From Lucinisca nassula (taxonomy: Eukaryota; Mollusca; Bivalvia; Lucinida; Lucinidae), in NCBI GenBank assembly GCA_963580285.1, contig OY757020.1, positions 101,249,497 through 101,313,496 on the forward strand: a stretch of DNA of 64,000 bases. The letters are read 5' to 3'. The position numbers and the translations under genes are program-made. Under the pieces are notes generated by a model. The model made no database searches, was not told the DNA's origin, and saw nothing but the letters and a program-made list of their open reading frames with translations. Below, piece after piece: positions 29,431 to 40,134 of this stretch (position 1 is its first letter; the number at the start of each line of letters is the position of its first letter).

Positions 29431-30813
29431 TTATGGAGGTACAATAGGTGATATAGATCTGCTACCACCAGCTCGTGATGTGGCAGACCTCGATCTGTTA
29501 TTGCCACTTGGTGATGATGGAGTTTCATTCAACTCCATATCACTGTCACTCAAAGATCCGAATCTATTCTGAAATTTTATATTGTCTCTTTCCATTTTAC
29601 GATGTCTGTCTGTTTGTCTTTGAGACAATTGATGTTTTTTGATCGGATCTTGCGACCCCTTATTAGTTCGATCTGAGTCGGGTTTCTCTTTTGCATTCGG
29701 CGCTGGCTTCGGTACGGTCGCTGTCGACTGAACCGGAGCAACCTGGATTGCGCCATTTGATAAATTGGTTGAACTTTGTGGTGCTGGAGTGGGTTTACTC
29801 CATGCACCAGATTTTTTCAGTTCAGCTATGTATGATTCAGCAGTCTGTGTTGCGGAGCTGGTACACTTTACACCAGCACCCTTTGTGATGCTGGCGAAAC
29901 TGGTGGTTGGTGTTATGTATCGCTCTTCGACAATCTTCCGCGCTTCCGGGAATGTTATCCCCCTTTGGTATTTGACGGTGAGTATTTCTTTATCTTTTTT
30001 CCACACCGGACAGTCTCGGGAGAAAACAGCATGTTTGCCATCACAATTTACGCATTTGGGTTCATTTTTGCAGTTGAGGTGATTATCAACATGCTTTTCT
30101 TCACCACAATTAGGACAGAGTTTTTTTCTCTGACATCTGCTTTTGTGATGGCCAAAAGCCTGACAAGAGTAACATCTAAGAGGGTTTGGGATGTATACCT
30201 CTACGTTAATGGAAAGATATGCTACTTTGATTTTCTTGGGCAGAATTGGTGTATTAAAAGTCAACCCATAAGTTGCTGTTGGTTTTAGTACACCATTTCT
30301 ACGGACTTTGATGTTACGAACAACAATAACCCCTTGATCTTTCAGGTTATCAATGATCTCTTCGTCTGAACAAGGACGCAGTTCTGGACTGCGAATCACT
30401 CCTTTAGATGAGTTTAGTGTGTTGTGAAGAGATATTTTTACCGAAAGATCAAAGAGTTTTTTGGTGGCGAGCAGGCTTACAACTTGCTGTTTTCTCTCGA
30501 GTTCCAAGAGAAGGTCACCTGATTTGAGTGATTTAATACTCTTTGGGTGTCCGGCTATGGCGACAATACTTTTCTCGATAACAAAGGGAGAAAGGCTTGA
30601 CACAATTCGTGTATCGTCAAGCGACGTGACGACCAAGAAACGCGGAACATTGTCAAAGTTTGGTTCAGCAGACTGCTGACTTGATTGTTGACTTGACTGC
30701 TGACTGGAATTTTGACTGTGTTCATCCGATTCGGATGAATCCTCGTCTTTTTTACGTTTAGGTGCGTTGCGGTTAGGTGCGTGGGTGCGGTTATGTTTTT
30801 TTCCATGAGCCAT
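29431..30813 (-). CDS. LINE copy D ORF1 (about 460 aa), open
   Basis: Gag-like ORF1 of copy D. I start at the ATG at 30813 (Met-Ala-His-Gly-Lys-Lys), the homologue of the copy C start; the frame extends upstream to 30843 without support. Ser/Gln tract, conserved N-terminal region, three zinc knuckles and a basic tail are all present. It differs from copy C in many residues (for example Arg-Ile-Val-Ser-Ser for Arg-Thr-Val-Ser-Ser). It survives as an ORF although its partner ORF2 is dead. Confidence 0.8.
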   Translation of the reverse strand: MAHGKKHNRTHAPNRNAPKRKKDEDSSESDEHSQNSSQQSSQQSSQQSAEPNFDNVPRFLVVTSLDDTRIVSSLSPFVIEKSIVAIAGHPKSIKSLKSGDLLLELERKQQVVSLLATKKLFDLSVKISLHNTLNSSKGVIRSPELRPCSDEEIIDNLKDQGVIVVRNIKVRRNGVLKPTATYGLTFNTPILPKKIKVAYLSINVEVYIPNPLRCYSCQAFGHHKSRCQRKKLCPNCGEEKHVDNHLNCKNEPKCVNCDGKHAVFSRDCPVWKKDKEILTVKYQRGITFPEARKIVEERYITPTTSFASITKGAGVKCTSSATQTAESYIAELKKSGAWSKPTPAPQSSTNLSNGAIQVAPVQSTATVPKPAPNAKEKPDSDRTNKGSQDPIKKHQLSQRQTDRHRKMERDNIKFQNRFGSLSDSDMELNETPSSPSGNNRSRSATSRAGGSRSISPIVPP

Positions 30814-31255
30814 GAGAAAAAAAAACTCATAGTTTCGTCCCAAGTGCTCTCCGCCCTCCGTGGAGCCCTACAAGGGAACACCATAATGGAGTGGTTATCC
30901 AACTCGCAGGTGTTAGAGATACACGTGAGATATACTCGTATAAACAAACCTACAAATGCCTACACGATTGATCCGTTAAGCCACCGCCTTCTAGAGATAA
31001 AAAAAAACAGAAAAGGGTAAGGTAAATGGGTATATGGTTGGTATCAGGAAAGATACAAAAAGAGTTGAAGAGAAAGCAAAGCGGTATCTCTAGGGCTCGG
31101 CGTGACCAGCCGATTGACCGTGCCGGACCGCACGGCCACCCGTCTACACCGAAAAGCCAGGCCAAAGAGGCGTGTTGGGTACCTGAAGCACCGCCACCTC
31201 AGGTAACCCTCAACCTCCAGGTTCACGGCAAGGCAGGAAGTCTAATACCTGGGGG

Positions 31256-31675
31256 AAATACAGGTAAAGAGAAATTACACTGTGGCAATTATTTTATATC
31301 TTAGGAGTAAATACTCCAAACACGAGACACCGTGTTCTACGCAATACAGAGTATGTATTGTATATATTGTTTTCAAATATAAACCTTTTCTAAAAGTCAT
31401 GTTCGGTAAACTGCTTGGCTCAATATTCACTACCTGACTTGGTTCGATATTCATTATCCGGCAACTCTAAATTTGAAAGCAAATGTATTTTGTCGATAAG
31501 AATAGTTTCAGGTTGTAACACTCTTAGCAGTAAATATACATATACTTAATTGAATACTGATCAATTGCTCTGGAAGCTTGCATGCTGAATCCTACTAGTA
31601 ATACTACCATAGTCATCATTATCAGGGCTTTCTTATATATTCCATTTTTAGCTCAAGTCAGAACTCTGAGTTATT
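31256..31675. other. Stretch with no recognised feature
   Basis: AT-rich sequence, no ORF above background and no repeat that I can match elsewhere in the window. Confidence 0.5.
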
Positions 31676-31946
31676 AAAAGTAGAAGTAAAACAAAGATCA
31701 GGAATTGATACAATTAACTTACTCCACCCATAAAAGACACCAAAGGGAAAGAAATACAAACATTAAGCGACCAGACCATAATGGAAACCCAAACAAAGGA
31801 AGGCCATAAGGACAGTTACTTTCCCACAAAATGGCCATATGGCCATCCAAAACCAAAAGACACAAGTGATACACACAGTAAGTAACAAACAACAACATAA
31901 ATAAATCGCCACAGAAGAGCCGCCTTGGAACGGTCAGTGGAAGATT
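31676..31946 (-). repeat. Repeat R1, copy d (partial)
   Basis: Starts AAAGTAGAAGTAAAACAAAG and follows R1 in reverse to the GGAACGGTCAGTGG segment, then stops. Confidence 0.75.
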
Positions 31947-32439
31947 TCAAGTCTGCCTAAATGAACTTAAGTTGTTCAACATTAATCATTTAAGATATAC
32001 CTACAACAAAACTTAATTGAAAGTTAATAAGAAATTATCAGGAACTGATACAATCAAATCCAACGTCTTCCCCACAATATCACCCATATATATAACTTAT
32101 TGGTTTTGTACAACCCCATCTACATGTACAGCAACAACAGTCTATGCAATGCTTCTGACAATTTAGATTTAAGGTTTAACTTAGCATATAGTACTTGGGA
32201 CCATTTTTTGTGGAAGAGGGTGAGTGATATGCCCCAGGTTTGATGGTGTGCCGTCCATGGAGGTACATCTACAACAACAACAACAACTTCGGCACTCTCC
32301 GGACATTTCCGTGGATGTCACTGACATTCGCCTGCACGAGATTTTCCTGGGGTTTGTGGCCACGTTGTTCAGTCTCTTCGCCTCCAGCTCCTGAACTGAT
32401 TAGACGTCCCAGGGTACAGCTCCGGACTTGGTAAGTTAT

Positions 32440-32640
32440 AGGCGTATTAAAATCTAAAAGATCTGTGAAAGAAATTACAGAACCATGCGGGTATTGTGGT
32501 AGAAAAGGACATGGGAGCCACGCACCACCCCACATCAGAAAATAAGAATGCCCCGCATATGGAAAAATGTGCGACCGCTGCCACAAAAGCAACCACTTCC
32601 CCCAGGTATGCAGAGGGGCTAAGCAGCCGCGTCTTGTATT
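32440..32640 (+). pseudogene. Gag-like zinc-knuckle remnant
   Basis: One frame reads Cys-Gly-Tyr-Cys-Gly-Arg-Lys-Gly-His-Gly-Ser-His, a stop at about 32530, then Glu-Cys-Pro-Ala-Tyr-Gly-Lys-Met-Cys-Asp-Arg-Cys-His-Lys-Ser-Asn-His-Phe with a final Cys. Paired knuckles with the Cys-Pro-Ala-Tyr-Gly-Lys spacer occur in gag-type proteins of animal LTR retrotransposons. The flanks have no matching RT, so this is an isolated, dead piece. It is preceded by a CAACAA microsatellite at about 32271-32287. Confidence 0.5.
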
Positions 32641-32789
32641 TCTTGTATTTCTTCTAAACGGTGACAATCAAAGTACTGTGAGAACTGGGATTCTCTCTTT
32701 TTTCTGTTTACCTTAAGTTGGCAGAACTTTGTGTCTTATTATTTTTTTTTTTTTCAAGGTTTGATATTACTCACAAGAAGTGATTGTTT

Positions 32790-35700
32790 TATGTTATGCT
32801 CATACACGGGCTTGACATTTGTTTTCTTAATGTTGGTGGTTTGAAATCAAAAAATTATGATAAAACCAAAGATGATATATTTCTGAAGAGCATATCGGCT
32901 CATGATATTGTGTTATTAGCTGAAACTCATATGGGTTACAATGATAGTGTCAGTATACTCGGTTATCATTATTTTCAGGTTTCCCTTTGGTTTCTTTCCC
33001 TTTGGTGTCTTTTATGGATGGAGTAAGTTAATTGTATCAATTCCTGATCTTTGTTTTACTTCTACTTTGTAGACCAGTTTCTCGAAACAATCGCCACTAT
33101 GGTGGCATTGCTATTCTAACGAAGTCTTGTATAAAAATGGTGTTAAAATTTTGCCTATTAGTAATACCAATTATCATTGGATTCAGCTGAGAAAGGAATT
33201 TTTTAATATATCCAAAGATATTTTTATATGTACAGTCTATTATCCTCCAAGCAGTTCGGCATATTTGGCTGATGAGGATGACTGTGAAATTTTTCAGTTG
33301 ATTGAAAAAGATATCTTTAGGTATCGAAATTTAGGTGATATAATCTTATGCGGAGATTTTAATGCACGTTGTGGCAACGAAAATGACTTTGTTAACGATG
33401 ATTTGGATGACTTTGTGCCTATTGGCTCAAATTATGTTGCTGATTTTTCCAAGAAAAGACATAGTAAAGACTCTAAAATTGATTCAAGAGGAAAAGAACT
33501 GCTTGATTTTTGTATTGGTAACAACCTGCGAATTTTAAATGGTAGACTGCTTGGAGATAGTATGGGTAACTTTACATGTTTCAATGTACATGGCCAAAGT
33601 GTTGTTGATTATGTAATCACATCTGAGGAGTTATTACGCCATTTAATTACCTTTAAAGTTTCAAGTTTTAACCATATGCTATCTGATACTCATTGTAAGC
33701 TTTCATTTAAGCTGATGGCTTCTTATGCTGATAATATGCATGTTTATGACAGTCTTAGTTCTATGCCTATGCAATATATCTGGGATAAAAATTCAGCGAA
33801 AAATTTTGTACATATTTTACAAATGCTAATACTTCACAGAAACTGATTGATTTTAATAGGTCTTGTATTAAGAATGGTGTTGATGTTGATACATGTTGCT
33901 CTGATTTTGAAGGCATTATCATTTCTGCTGCTGATAAAACTTTGAGGAAACCTAAAATTTGTTCAAAATCTGGTAAGAAAGCAAATCAAAAATGGTTTGA
34001 TGCTGATTTACATATTTTGCGCAGCAGACTTCTAAGTAAAGGCAGGTTAATGAGTAAATTTCCCTTTGACCCAGGAATCAAGGGGAATTATTATAAACTG
34101 TATAGACAGTACAATAAAATCCGAAAATTTAAGAAAAGGACTTTTAAACAAAATATTCTAAATCAGCTAGATGAACTTCAGTCCTCTGATCCAAAAGCAT
34201 ACTGGCATCTTATTGATACACTAAAGGAGAATAAAAACGGTTCACAGTCGTCTATAGATCCAACTATTTGGGAAAACTATTTTAAATCATTAAATTCTGT
34301 TCCCGGTAAATTTCAACAGAAACTGAATTATTTGAATGACCTCCTTCAAAATCTTGAGCAACAGAATGTTTCAACTTTTAATTCATTAGATTTTAAGATT
34401 ACTGATAAAGAAATTACGGATGCTATTTCAAAGTTGAAATCCAATAAATCTGGGGGATTGCAATTAATAAGTAATAATATGGTTAAAAGTGTACAAAATT
34501 TTATTTTACCCAGTTTAAAAATTTTGTTCAACAAAATATTGCTTCTGGGAGTTTATCCTAAAAATTGGGCTGTTGGCTACATTTCCCCTATTTTTAAAAC
34601 TGGTTGCAAAGAAGATCCAAATAATTACCGTGGAATAACGGTTGCAGGTTGTTTAGGTAAATTGTTTAATACCATATTGAATAATAGGCTTGATCTTTTT
34701 TTATCTGAAAAAAAAATCTTATAAGTAAGTGTCAGATTGGATTCTGCAAAAACTCACGTACATCTGACCATATGTTTGTAGTTAAATGCATAATTGACTA
34801 CTATTTTTCTACAGGCTCTAAAGTATATTCTTGTTTTGTGGACTTCCAAAAAGCTTTTGATTCGGTTTTACACACTGCTATTTTGATCAAACTAGTCAGA
34901 ATGAATATTCAAGGCTTATTTTATAATATTATTAAAAGTATGTACTCCCTATCTTTGCTATGTGTGAAAGTTAATGATAAGATTACAAAAACTTTTAAAT
35001 CCTCAGTTGGGGTTAGGCAGGGTGATGTTTTAAGTCCAAATCTGTTTAAAATTTTTATTAATGACTTGCCTAATTATTTACTGTCATCTCCAGATCCTAT
35101 ATACTTAAATAACAAAAGAATAGATTGTTTAATGTATGCTGATGATGTTATTTTGTTATCATCCACACCGGAAGGTCTACAGCATAAACTGGATTTATTA
35201 CAAGCTTTTTGTGAAGATTGGTGTCTCTCTATAAATATTGAAAAAAAACAAAAGTTTTGATTTTTAATAAGGCAGGTAGATTAATTAATACACATAGATT
35301 TTCAATCTTTGGTAATACTCTATGTTGTACTACTTCCTATAAGTATCTTGGAATTCTTTTTTCCGCTTCTGGCACCTTCACACCCGCAAAAAAAACAGCT
35401 ATATGATAAGGCAGTGAAAGCTTTATATTCCCTTAAGCGTAATATTTTATCACTGAACCCTAGTATTTTTACCAGTTTGCATATTTTCGATCATACAATT
35501 AAACCTATATTGATGTATGGTTCAGAAATTTGGGCATGTTCTTTATCCAAAAAAGCTACTCTTGATGATTTATTTGATTTTTCTAAAATTTCCAGAAGTT
35601 TTTATTCTGAAAAACTGCACATTCATTTTAACAAATATATTTTAGGTGTTCATAAAAGAAGTTCTAACTTTGCTGTTTGCTCAGAACTCGGAGATACCCC

Positions 35701-36383
35701 ATTCAGATTAGTATTATTCTTTCTGCCTTATCATATTGCCAAAGGTCCACTGATTCAGATTTGCTAGCAGATGCTTTTGCTTGTTCTAAAATACTACATA
35801 AGAAAGGTATTTACACATGGTATACTTCTGTTTGTAATATGAACAAGTTACTTGATTCATCCATTACTTCTGAAACATTTTTGAATATGAGCACAAATAC
35901 TTTAAGAAGTTAATGAAAAATATCATTTTAAATAAATATAAAGATTTTTGGAAACGCTTTCGTGCAAATCATATTGATGGAAAATTAAGGACATATTTCT
36001 CATTTAAAGATGATCTTCAGTTTGAGCAATATTTGAATATTATTAAGGATTTTGATAAAAGAAGATCTCTTACTAAATTGCGTATAAGTTCTCATAGACT
36101 TCAGATTGAAAGAGGTAGGTATTCAAAACCTCCTACTCCTTTAGAAAACAGAGTTTGTGATTATTGTCCACAAGAAATTGAAGATGAAATTCATTTTTTG
36201 ATTAAGTGTCCAAAATATGCTCATATTCGTAAACGTTTCTTTGCACTGGTTCAAAATCAGTGTAAAAATTTCATTTTGTTAAATGATAACTTGAAATTTA
36301 ATTGGCTTCTATCTAACACTGATAATCTTATTATATTTGAGCTTTCGAAATTCATATATGAAGCCTTCCTTATTCATAGCTAG
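32790..36383 (+). pseudogene. LINE L ORF2: endonuclease and RT, broken
   Basis: The endonuclease starts Leu-Asn-Val-Gly-Gly-Leu-Lys-Ser, with Leu-Ala-Glu-Thr-His (catalytic Glu) near 32920. It is interrupted at 32981-33069, then resumes with Cys-Gly-Asp-Phe-Asn-Ala-Arg near 33350. A linker runs 33942-34724, with Asn-Tyr-Arg-Gly-Ile-Thr near 34620. RT palm at 34772-35260 has Asp-Phe-Gln-Lys-Ala-Phe-Asp, Gly-Val-Arg-Gln-Gly-Asp and Tyr-Ala-Asp-Asp near 35138. The C-terminal piece 35913-36383 has Leu-Arg-Ile-Ser-Ser-His and a CX2CX8HX4C-like motif. Frameshifts occur near 33846, 34724, 35255 and 35700-35910. Confidence 0.82.
32981..33069 (+). repeat. Repeat R1, copy e (short, inside LINE L)
   Basis: About 90 bases matching the R1 3' end (TTTCCCTTTGGTGTCTTTTATG and on to TTTTACTTCTACTTTG), interrupting the endonuclease reading frame. 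It shows R1-like ends can occur as short independent insertions. Confidence 0.7.
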
Positions 36384-36851
36384 TCATTCTGAGCAGTGCC
36401 TCATGTGAGGTAAATATATATTGTATACACACCAGAATCTCTTTATAACACTATTAATGGGGTCCAAGACAGAAACCGTGTTATGTCCAAACAAAAATGT
36501 ATGGATTGTATAGAGGAATGACCATTTATGGTCATTTTTCTATGCAATGTATACGTTTTTGGGATCCATCTTGAAACCGTGTTATATCCAAAACTGTGTT
36601 ATAATGAATCATGTTATAACGAGGTTGTGGTGTGTAGAGCTGATTATACTCAGGATTATGTCTTCTTTGGCAACCTCTTTGTAGCACTGCCGTTGGTTAT
36701 CCAAAAAACTAATGGTGTAACGAGCAGTGTTATAATGAGGTTGTAAGGTATTAATTTTTGTGTTTCTTTGTTCTAATCATATTCAATCATAGTAGGGAGA
36801 TTTTCTCCTTTGATTATATGTCCTTTAGGGGCCCTTAATTGGTAATAAATC
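36384..36851 (+). other. LINE L 3' UTR, probably with an inserted repeat
   Basis: The first and last ~60-100 bases look like LINE 3' UTR, ending GGGCCCTTAATTGGTAATAAA before the tail. The middle (about 36440-36746), with ATAACACTATTAATGG and GTTATAATGAGGTTGTAAGG, looks like a separate insertion but has no second copy here to prove it. Confidence 0.4.
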
Positions 36852-36876
36852 CATTGTCATTGTCATTGTCATTGTA

Positions 36877-37919
36877 TTTAGGTACACCAGATAGATATAT
36901 TTTGTAGCGGTGTATTTGTAGCTGTATGTTTCGTTTTCTAGGTCGTTTTCACCGAGTCGTTTCGCCCTGATTAAGTGGGTTGTTTCGCCCTTATTTTTTC
37001 AAGCCTTACGTTTGTTTTGGTATACTAAGGGGTTGATGGGCGGGGGGGGAGGTATCGGAAGTCCCGGAAAACATTGTAATAACCTCTTTTGGTTACTGAC
37101 GACTTATACGTCAGGTTTGAGCAAATGAGCTACCCCCTTTTTGAGAAAGAAATTCGAGCTCACATTACATAAATATTCACCATATTTGCATTATTTGCTG
37201 GCTCCCAGCTTGCACATTGGCAATAGCCCCGCGCCTGCCCGGGGGTAGAAATATGGCGGCTGCCTTCGGGAGTGTGGCAGAGTGGTAAGACCCCACCGAA
37301 AACAGTCCCACTGCCGAGACCACCCGGTGCCTCGAAATAGGTGGCTGCCTTCAGGTTCTGTGGCAGTTGGGTAAAAGCCTCCAACATACAGAACGATCGT
37401 CCGTTCGACCGGTATTATTTTGTAATTCAATTTATTCAAATGCATCTTACCAAATTTTTTTACAATTCACTACGCGAGATCTATCCTTTTAAACCTTTCC
37501 TGTCTCATGTTACTACCACGCTTCATTTGTACGTGTATCATCATTGCTCGTGGGTCGCGCACCACAAAGAAGAAACCTCATCTGTATATGTTTGTACTGT
37601 GTATGTGTCACTTTTTCATGCTCCTTCACTCTGCACATCAATAAAAGATGCATTTTGTATACGTTACTAGATAAGTAACTTGTCATTTCATGTTACCTCA
37701 AAGTTATTTTATGTTACATCAATGTTAACAGAATTGGATACTTATCACGAAGTTCTGAAGTGTTCGTCATCATCTAACACAGCTTTATTCTTTATTAGTT
37801 TATAAAATCCTTCGTTCTCTCTGAAACTTATCACCTCAATAATTTCTTACCATAATCGTGGATCTCATATTTAGCAAAGGATCTCCTGTTTTCAGAGCCA
37901 AGCTTTTATTTAAGCAAAC
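36877..37919. other. Non-coding stretch with a possible degenerate SINE head
   Basis: No gene. At 37347-37410 TGGCAGTTGGG and CCGTTCGACC lie about 40 bases apart, like A and B boxes of a tRNA-derived SINE. An imperfect second copy of the same head (GTGGCAGAGTGGTAAG) is at about 37273. A G8 run is near 37041. Weak. Confidence 0.3.
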
Positions 37920-38782
37920 GTTTTCGGCCTCCCTTGTCTGTAGGGAATAAAATATACAGATCACTTTCCTTCTGTAGTGAATGGGGATGAAATTCCTTGT
38001 TGAAACAGGAGCCACTTGTTTGCCGTGAGTGGAGTCTCGTATGCTGGAAGAAGGGATCCTGATGATTGAGAAAAGCCCAGGGATCTCCAGCTTTTCAACA
38101 CATCATTTTGGCCCATATTTCAGATAGAAGAGGGGTTTGGGCTAGATCCGGCCTGAATCATTCGGCTCAGTCGTGCCAAGCTCTAGAATCGCACAGCTTG
38201 TCCTTATCTTCCTTCTTTCTTTTTTACGTATCTTTATGGTACAAACCGGGTGTAATTTTGTCTTATTCCTCTATCTTTGAGTGTTATTTGATGGGCGGCG
38301 GCTGATGGATCAATCGGTGGGCTTGTACTAGGGAATTTCAGCAGAAGCTTCTGTGAGGGAGAGAATATGGGTGGGGATGGGTCCCAACTGTTCCTCATTT
38401 TTTCATTGAAATCTGGGTGCATAGTTGGGAGTCATAAAACAGAAGTGGAGCGGAAGGACTCTGGTCCTGTCATCGAGTATAATAGCAATGTAGCCTTGGC
38501 GTTGGAAATAGGAGATCCATTTCCATTAAACGTCCCCTTGTAGGGCTCCAAGGAGGGTGGGGCGCATAGCTATCGAATCATTTATTATCACCATGGGATC
38601 CAACACAAGAAAAAGAGCATTTTTAGACCTATCAGATGACGACCCGGAACCGACAACTTTCAATTTTAAAGCCAATGAAAATTTCGCTCGATTTTTAGTG
38701 ATTTCGAGCAAGGAAGAAAAGGCCATTACCACTCTGTCACCATTCATTATCGAAAAACAAATTGAATCAATTATAGGAATAT

Positions 38783-38998
38783 GTTCTATAAAAGGGTTAT
38801 CCTTTGGAAGCAATGAATACACCACAGAAGTGAAAATATGGAGTGTACATGTTTTCTGGGCCAGACTAGCTAGTTTCGGCCAATTAGGCCTCATCAGTGA
38901 CCCTCAGATATTTTCAAAATTCCACAATGGAATCAATGATCCCAAAGGACAAGAAAATACAATCTACACTATGATGTAGGGCAGGGAGACGTTTTACA
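38783..38998 (-). mobile_element. Hammerhead-bearing small repeat in copy E ORF1
   Basis: On the minus strand this reads AAAACGTCTCCCTGCCC... and is clearly related to the 383-bp unit at 45668-46388 (AAAACGTCTCCCCGTAC, CATAGTG, GTCCTTTG, and the ribozyme core). It is a single truncated unit. The boundaries are set by loss of ORF1 homology. It may be a Penelope-like terminal repeat or a retrozyme-type element. Confidence 0.7.
38858..38903 (-). ncRNA. Hammerhead ribozyme motif
   Basis: Read on the minus strand: stem I 5' side GGGTCA, CTGATGA core, stem II GGCC-TAATT-GGCC, GAAA, a short self-complementary stem III CTAGCTAG, then T and C (NUH triplet GTC, the classical cleavage site), and stem I 3' side TGGCCC with one G-U pair. 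All conserved core bases are present. Stem III has no loop, as in ribozymes that act as dimers in Penelope-like and retrozyme repeats. Confidence 0.8.
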
Positions 38999-40134
38999 AA
39001 CTCCAAAAAACGTCAAAAAATTAAAAAATGGAACTCTTTTGGTCGAAACAAACAGGAAATCTCAAACAGAAAATCTACTCAAAATAAATAAATTTTTCAA
39101 TTTGAATGTCTCTGTCACGGAGCATAAAACACTAAATTCTTGCAAAGGTATTATCCGTGACAGAATGTTAAAACAAGAATCTGAAACTAGCATCGTCGAA
39201 TATCTCAAAGATCAAGGAGTAATGGCCTGCAAACGATTTAAGATTAAAAAAGATGGAAAACTCATTGACACAAATACGTTACTTCTAACATTCAACACTA
39301 CTTCCTTGCCGAAGTCACTGAAAATATTTTACAGGATAATACCGGTTGACATTTACGTGCCCAATCCTCTGCGATGTTTCAATTGTCAGAGGTTTGGACA
39401 CCACGAAAACGACTGTACTGTCCCTGACGGATCTGTTTGTGAGAAGTGTGGTGGTACCGATCACCACACTACAAACTGCAAGAATTCTCCAAAATGTGTG
39501 AACTGCGGAAAAGATCATTTGTCTAAATCCAATGTCTGTGAAGTTTGGAAAACAGAAAAAGAAATCATGAAAATCAAAGTTACACAAAACGTCACCTATT
39601 TGGAAGCAAAGAAAATTCAACAAAACAAACCAGAAAACACATTCGCCAAAGTTGTACAATCCCTTACCAGCAAACCTGAAACAAAAGAAACATCCACACA
39701 ATTTAATGAGAAAGATTTTGAAATTAAACCCCATTCTAAAGTTATTACCTCTTCTATAAAACCCAAAACCACATCGTCACAACCTACATCTTCACAACCT
39801 ACTACATCGTCACAACCTACTACATCTACTCATCATTCAAGAACCGAATCTAGACAAACTGCACAGACCAGTTCACAACCTAACGGCAAACATTCTAGCA
39901 GATCTCACTCCCGATCCACGTCGGGGACAGCAGATCAAAAAGAAAAAAACGGCAAAGAAAAGCATAAAGGATCAAACCCAAACAGTAAAGGGGCGTCTGC
40001 TGATCCAGTAAAACTGGCTAATCAGTACGTCGCCCTTGAGGACATGGAGTTGGACGTTGATCCCTCCACGTTCTCAAAGTCTAATAAAAGATAAAGGATT
40101 AAATTCCTTGTTTTAATCTTCTCTCCATTCAACC

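Larger units (their letters stand above)
25573..31255 (-). mobile_element. I-like LINE copy D, decayed
   Basis: Full-span minus-strand copy with GATGATGATG tail at its 3' end and AGTCTAATACCTGGGGG at its 5' end. About 130 bases of the 5' UTR are missing (CAACCTCCAG is joined to GTTCACGGC near 31220). ORF1 is open but ORF2 is broken in several places. No clear target duplication is seen: TTTATATC on the left, AAATACAGG on the right. It is older than B, C and F. Confidence 0.88.
32790..36876 (+). mobile_element. LINE of a second family (L), decayed
   Basis: Plus-strand LINE with endonuclease, RT and a Cys/His-rich C-terminus, a 3' UTR, and a (CATTGT)n tail at 36852-36875. ORF2 is broken into at least six pieces, and a 90-base R1 fragment sits in the endonuclease. 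It lacks the RNase H of the I-like copies. The clade is not assigned; a CR1/jockey-like or related group is possible. Confidence 0.8.
38593..40094 (+). pseudogene. LINE copy E ORF1, split by a ribozyme-bearing insertion
   Basis: Starts at ATG 38593 (Met-Gly-Ser-Asn-Thr-Arg-Lys-Arg). The N-terminal region is homologous to copy C residues 60-90 and ends at Ile-Ile-Gly-Ile. A ~215-base insertion follows, and the homology resumes at about 39000 (Lys-Lys-Leu-Lys-Asn-Gly). Three zinc knuckles follow near 39370-39540 (Cys-Phe-Asn-Cys, Cys-Glu-Lys-Cys and Cys-Val-Asn-Cys). The tail has Thr/Ser/Gln/Pro repeats (Thr-Ser-Ser-Gln-Pro, several times, 39770-39830). Without the insertion the frame would be close to intact. 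Confidence 0.8.

Noticed and set aside
37160..37445. Small ORFs (75-84 aa) on the minus strand
   Set aside because: They overlap an internally duplicated GC-rich segment that looks like a degenerate SINE head; no protein motif.
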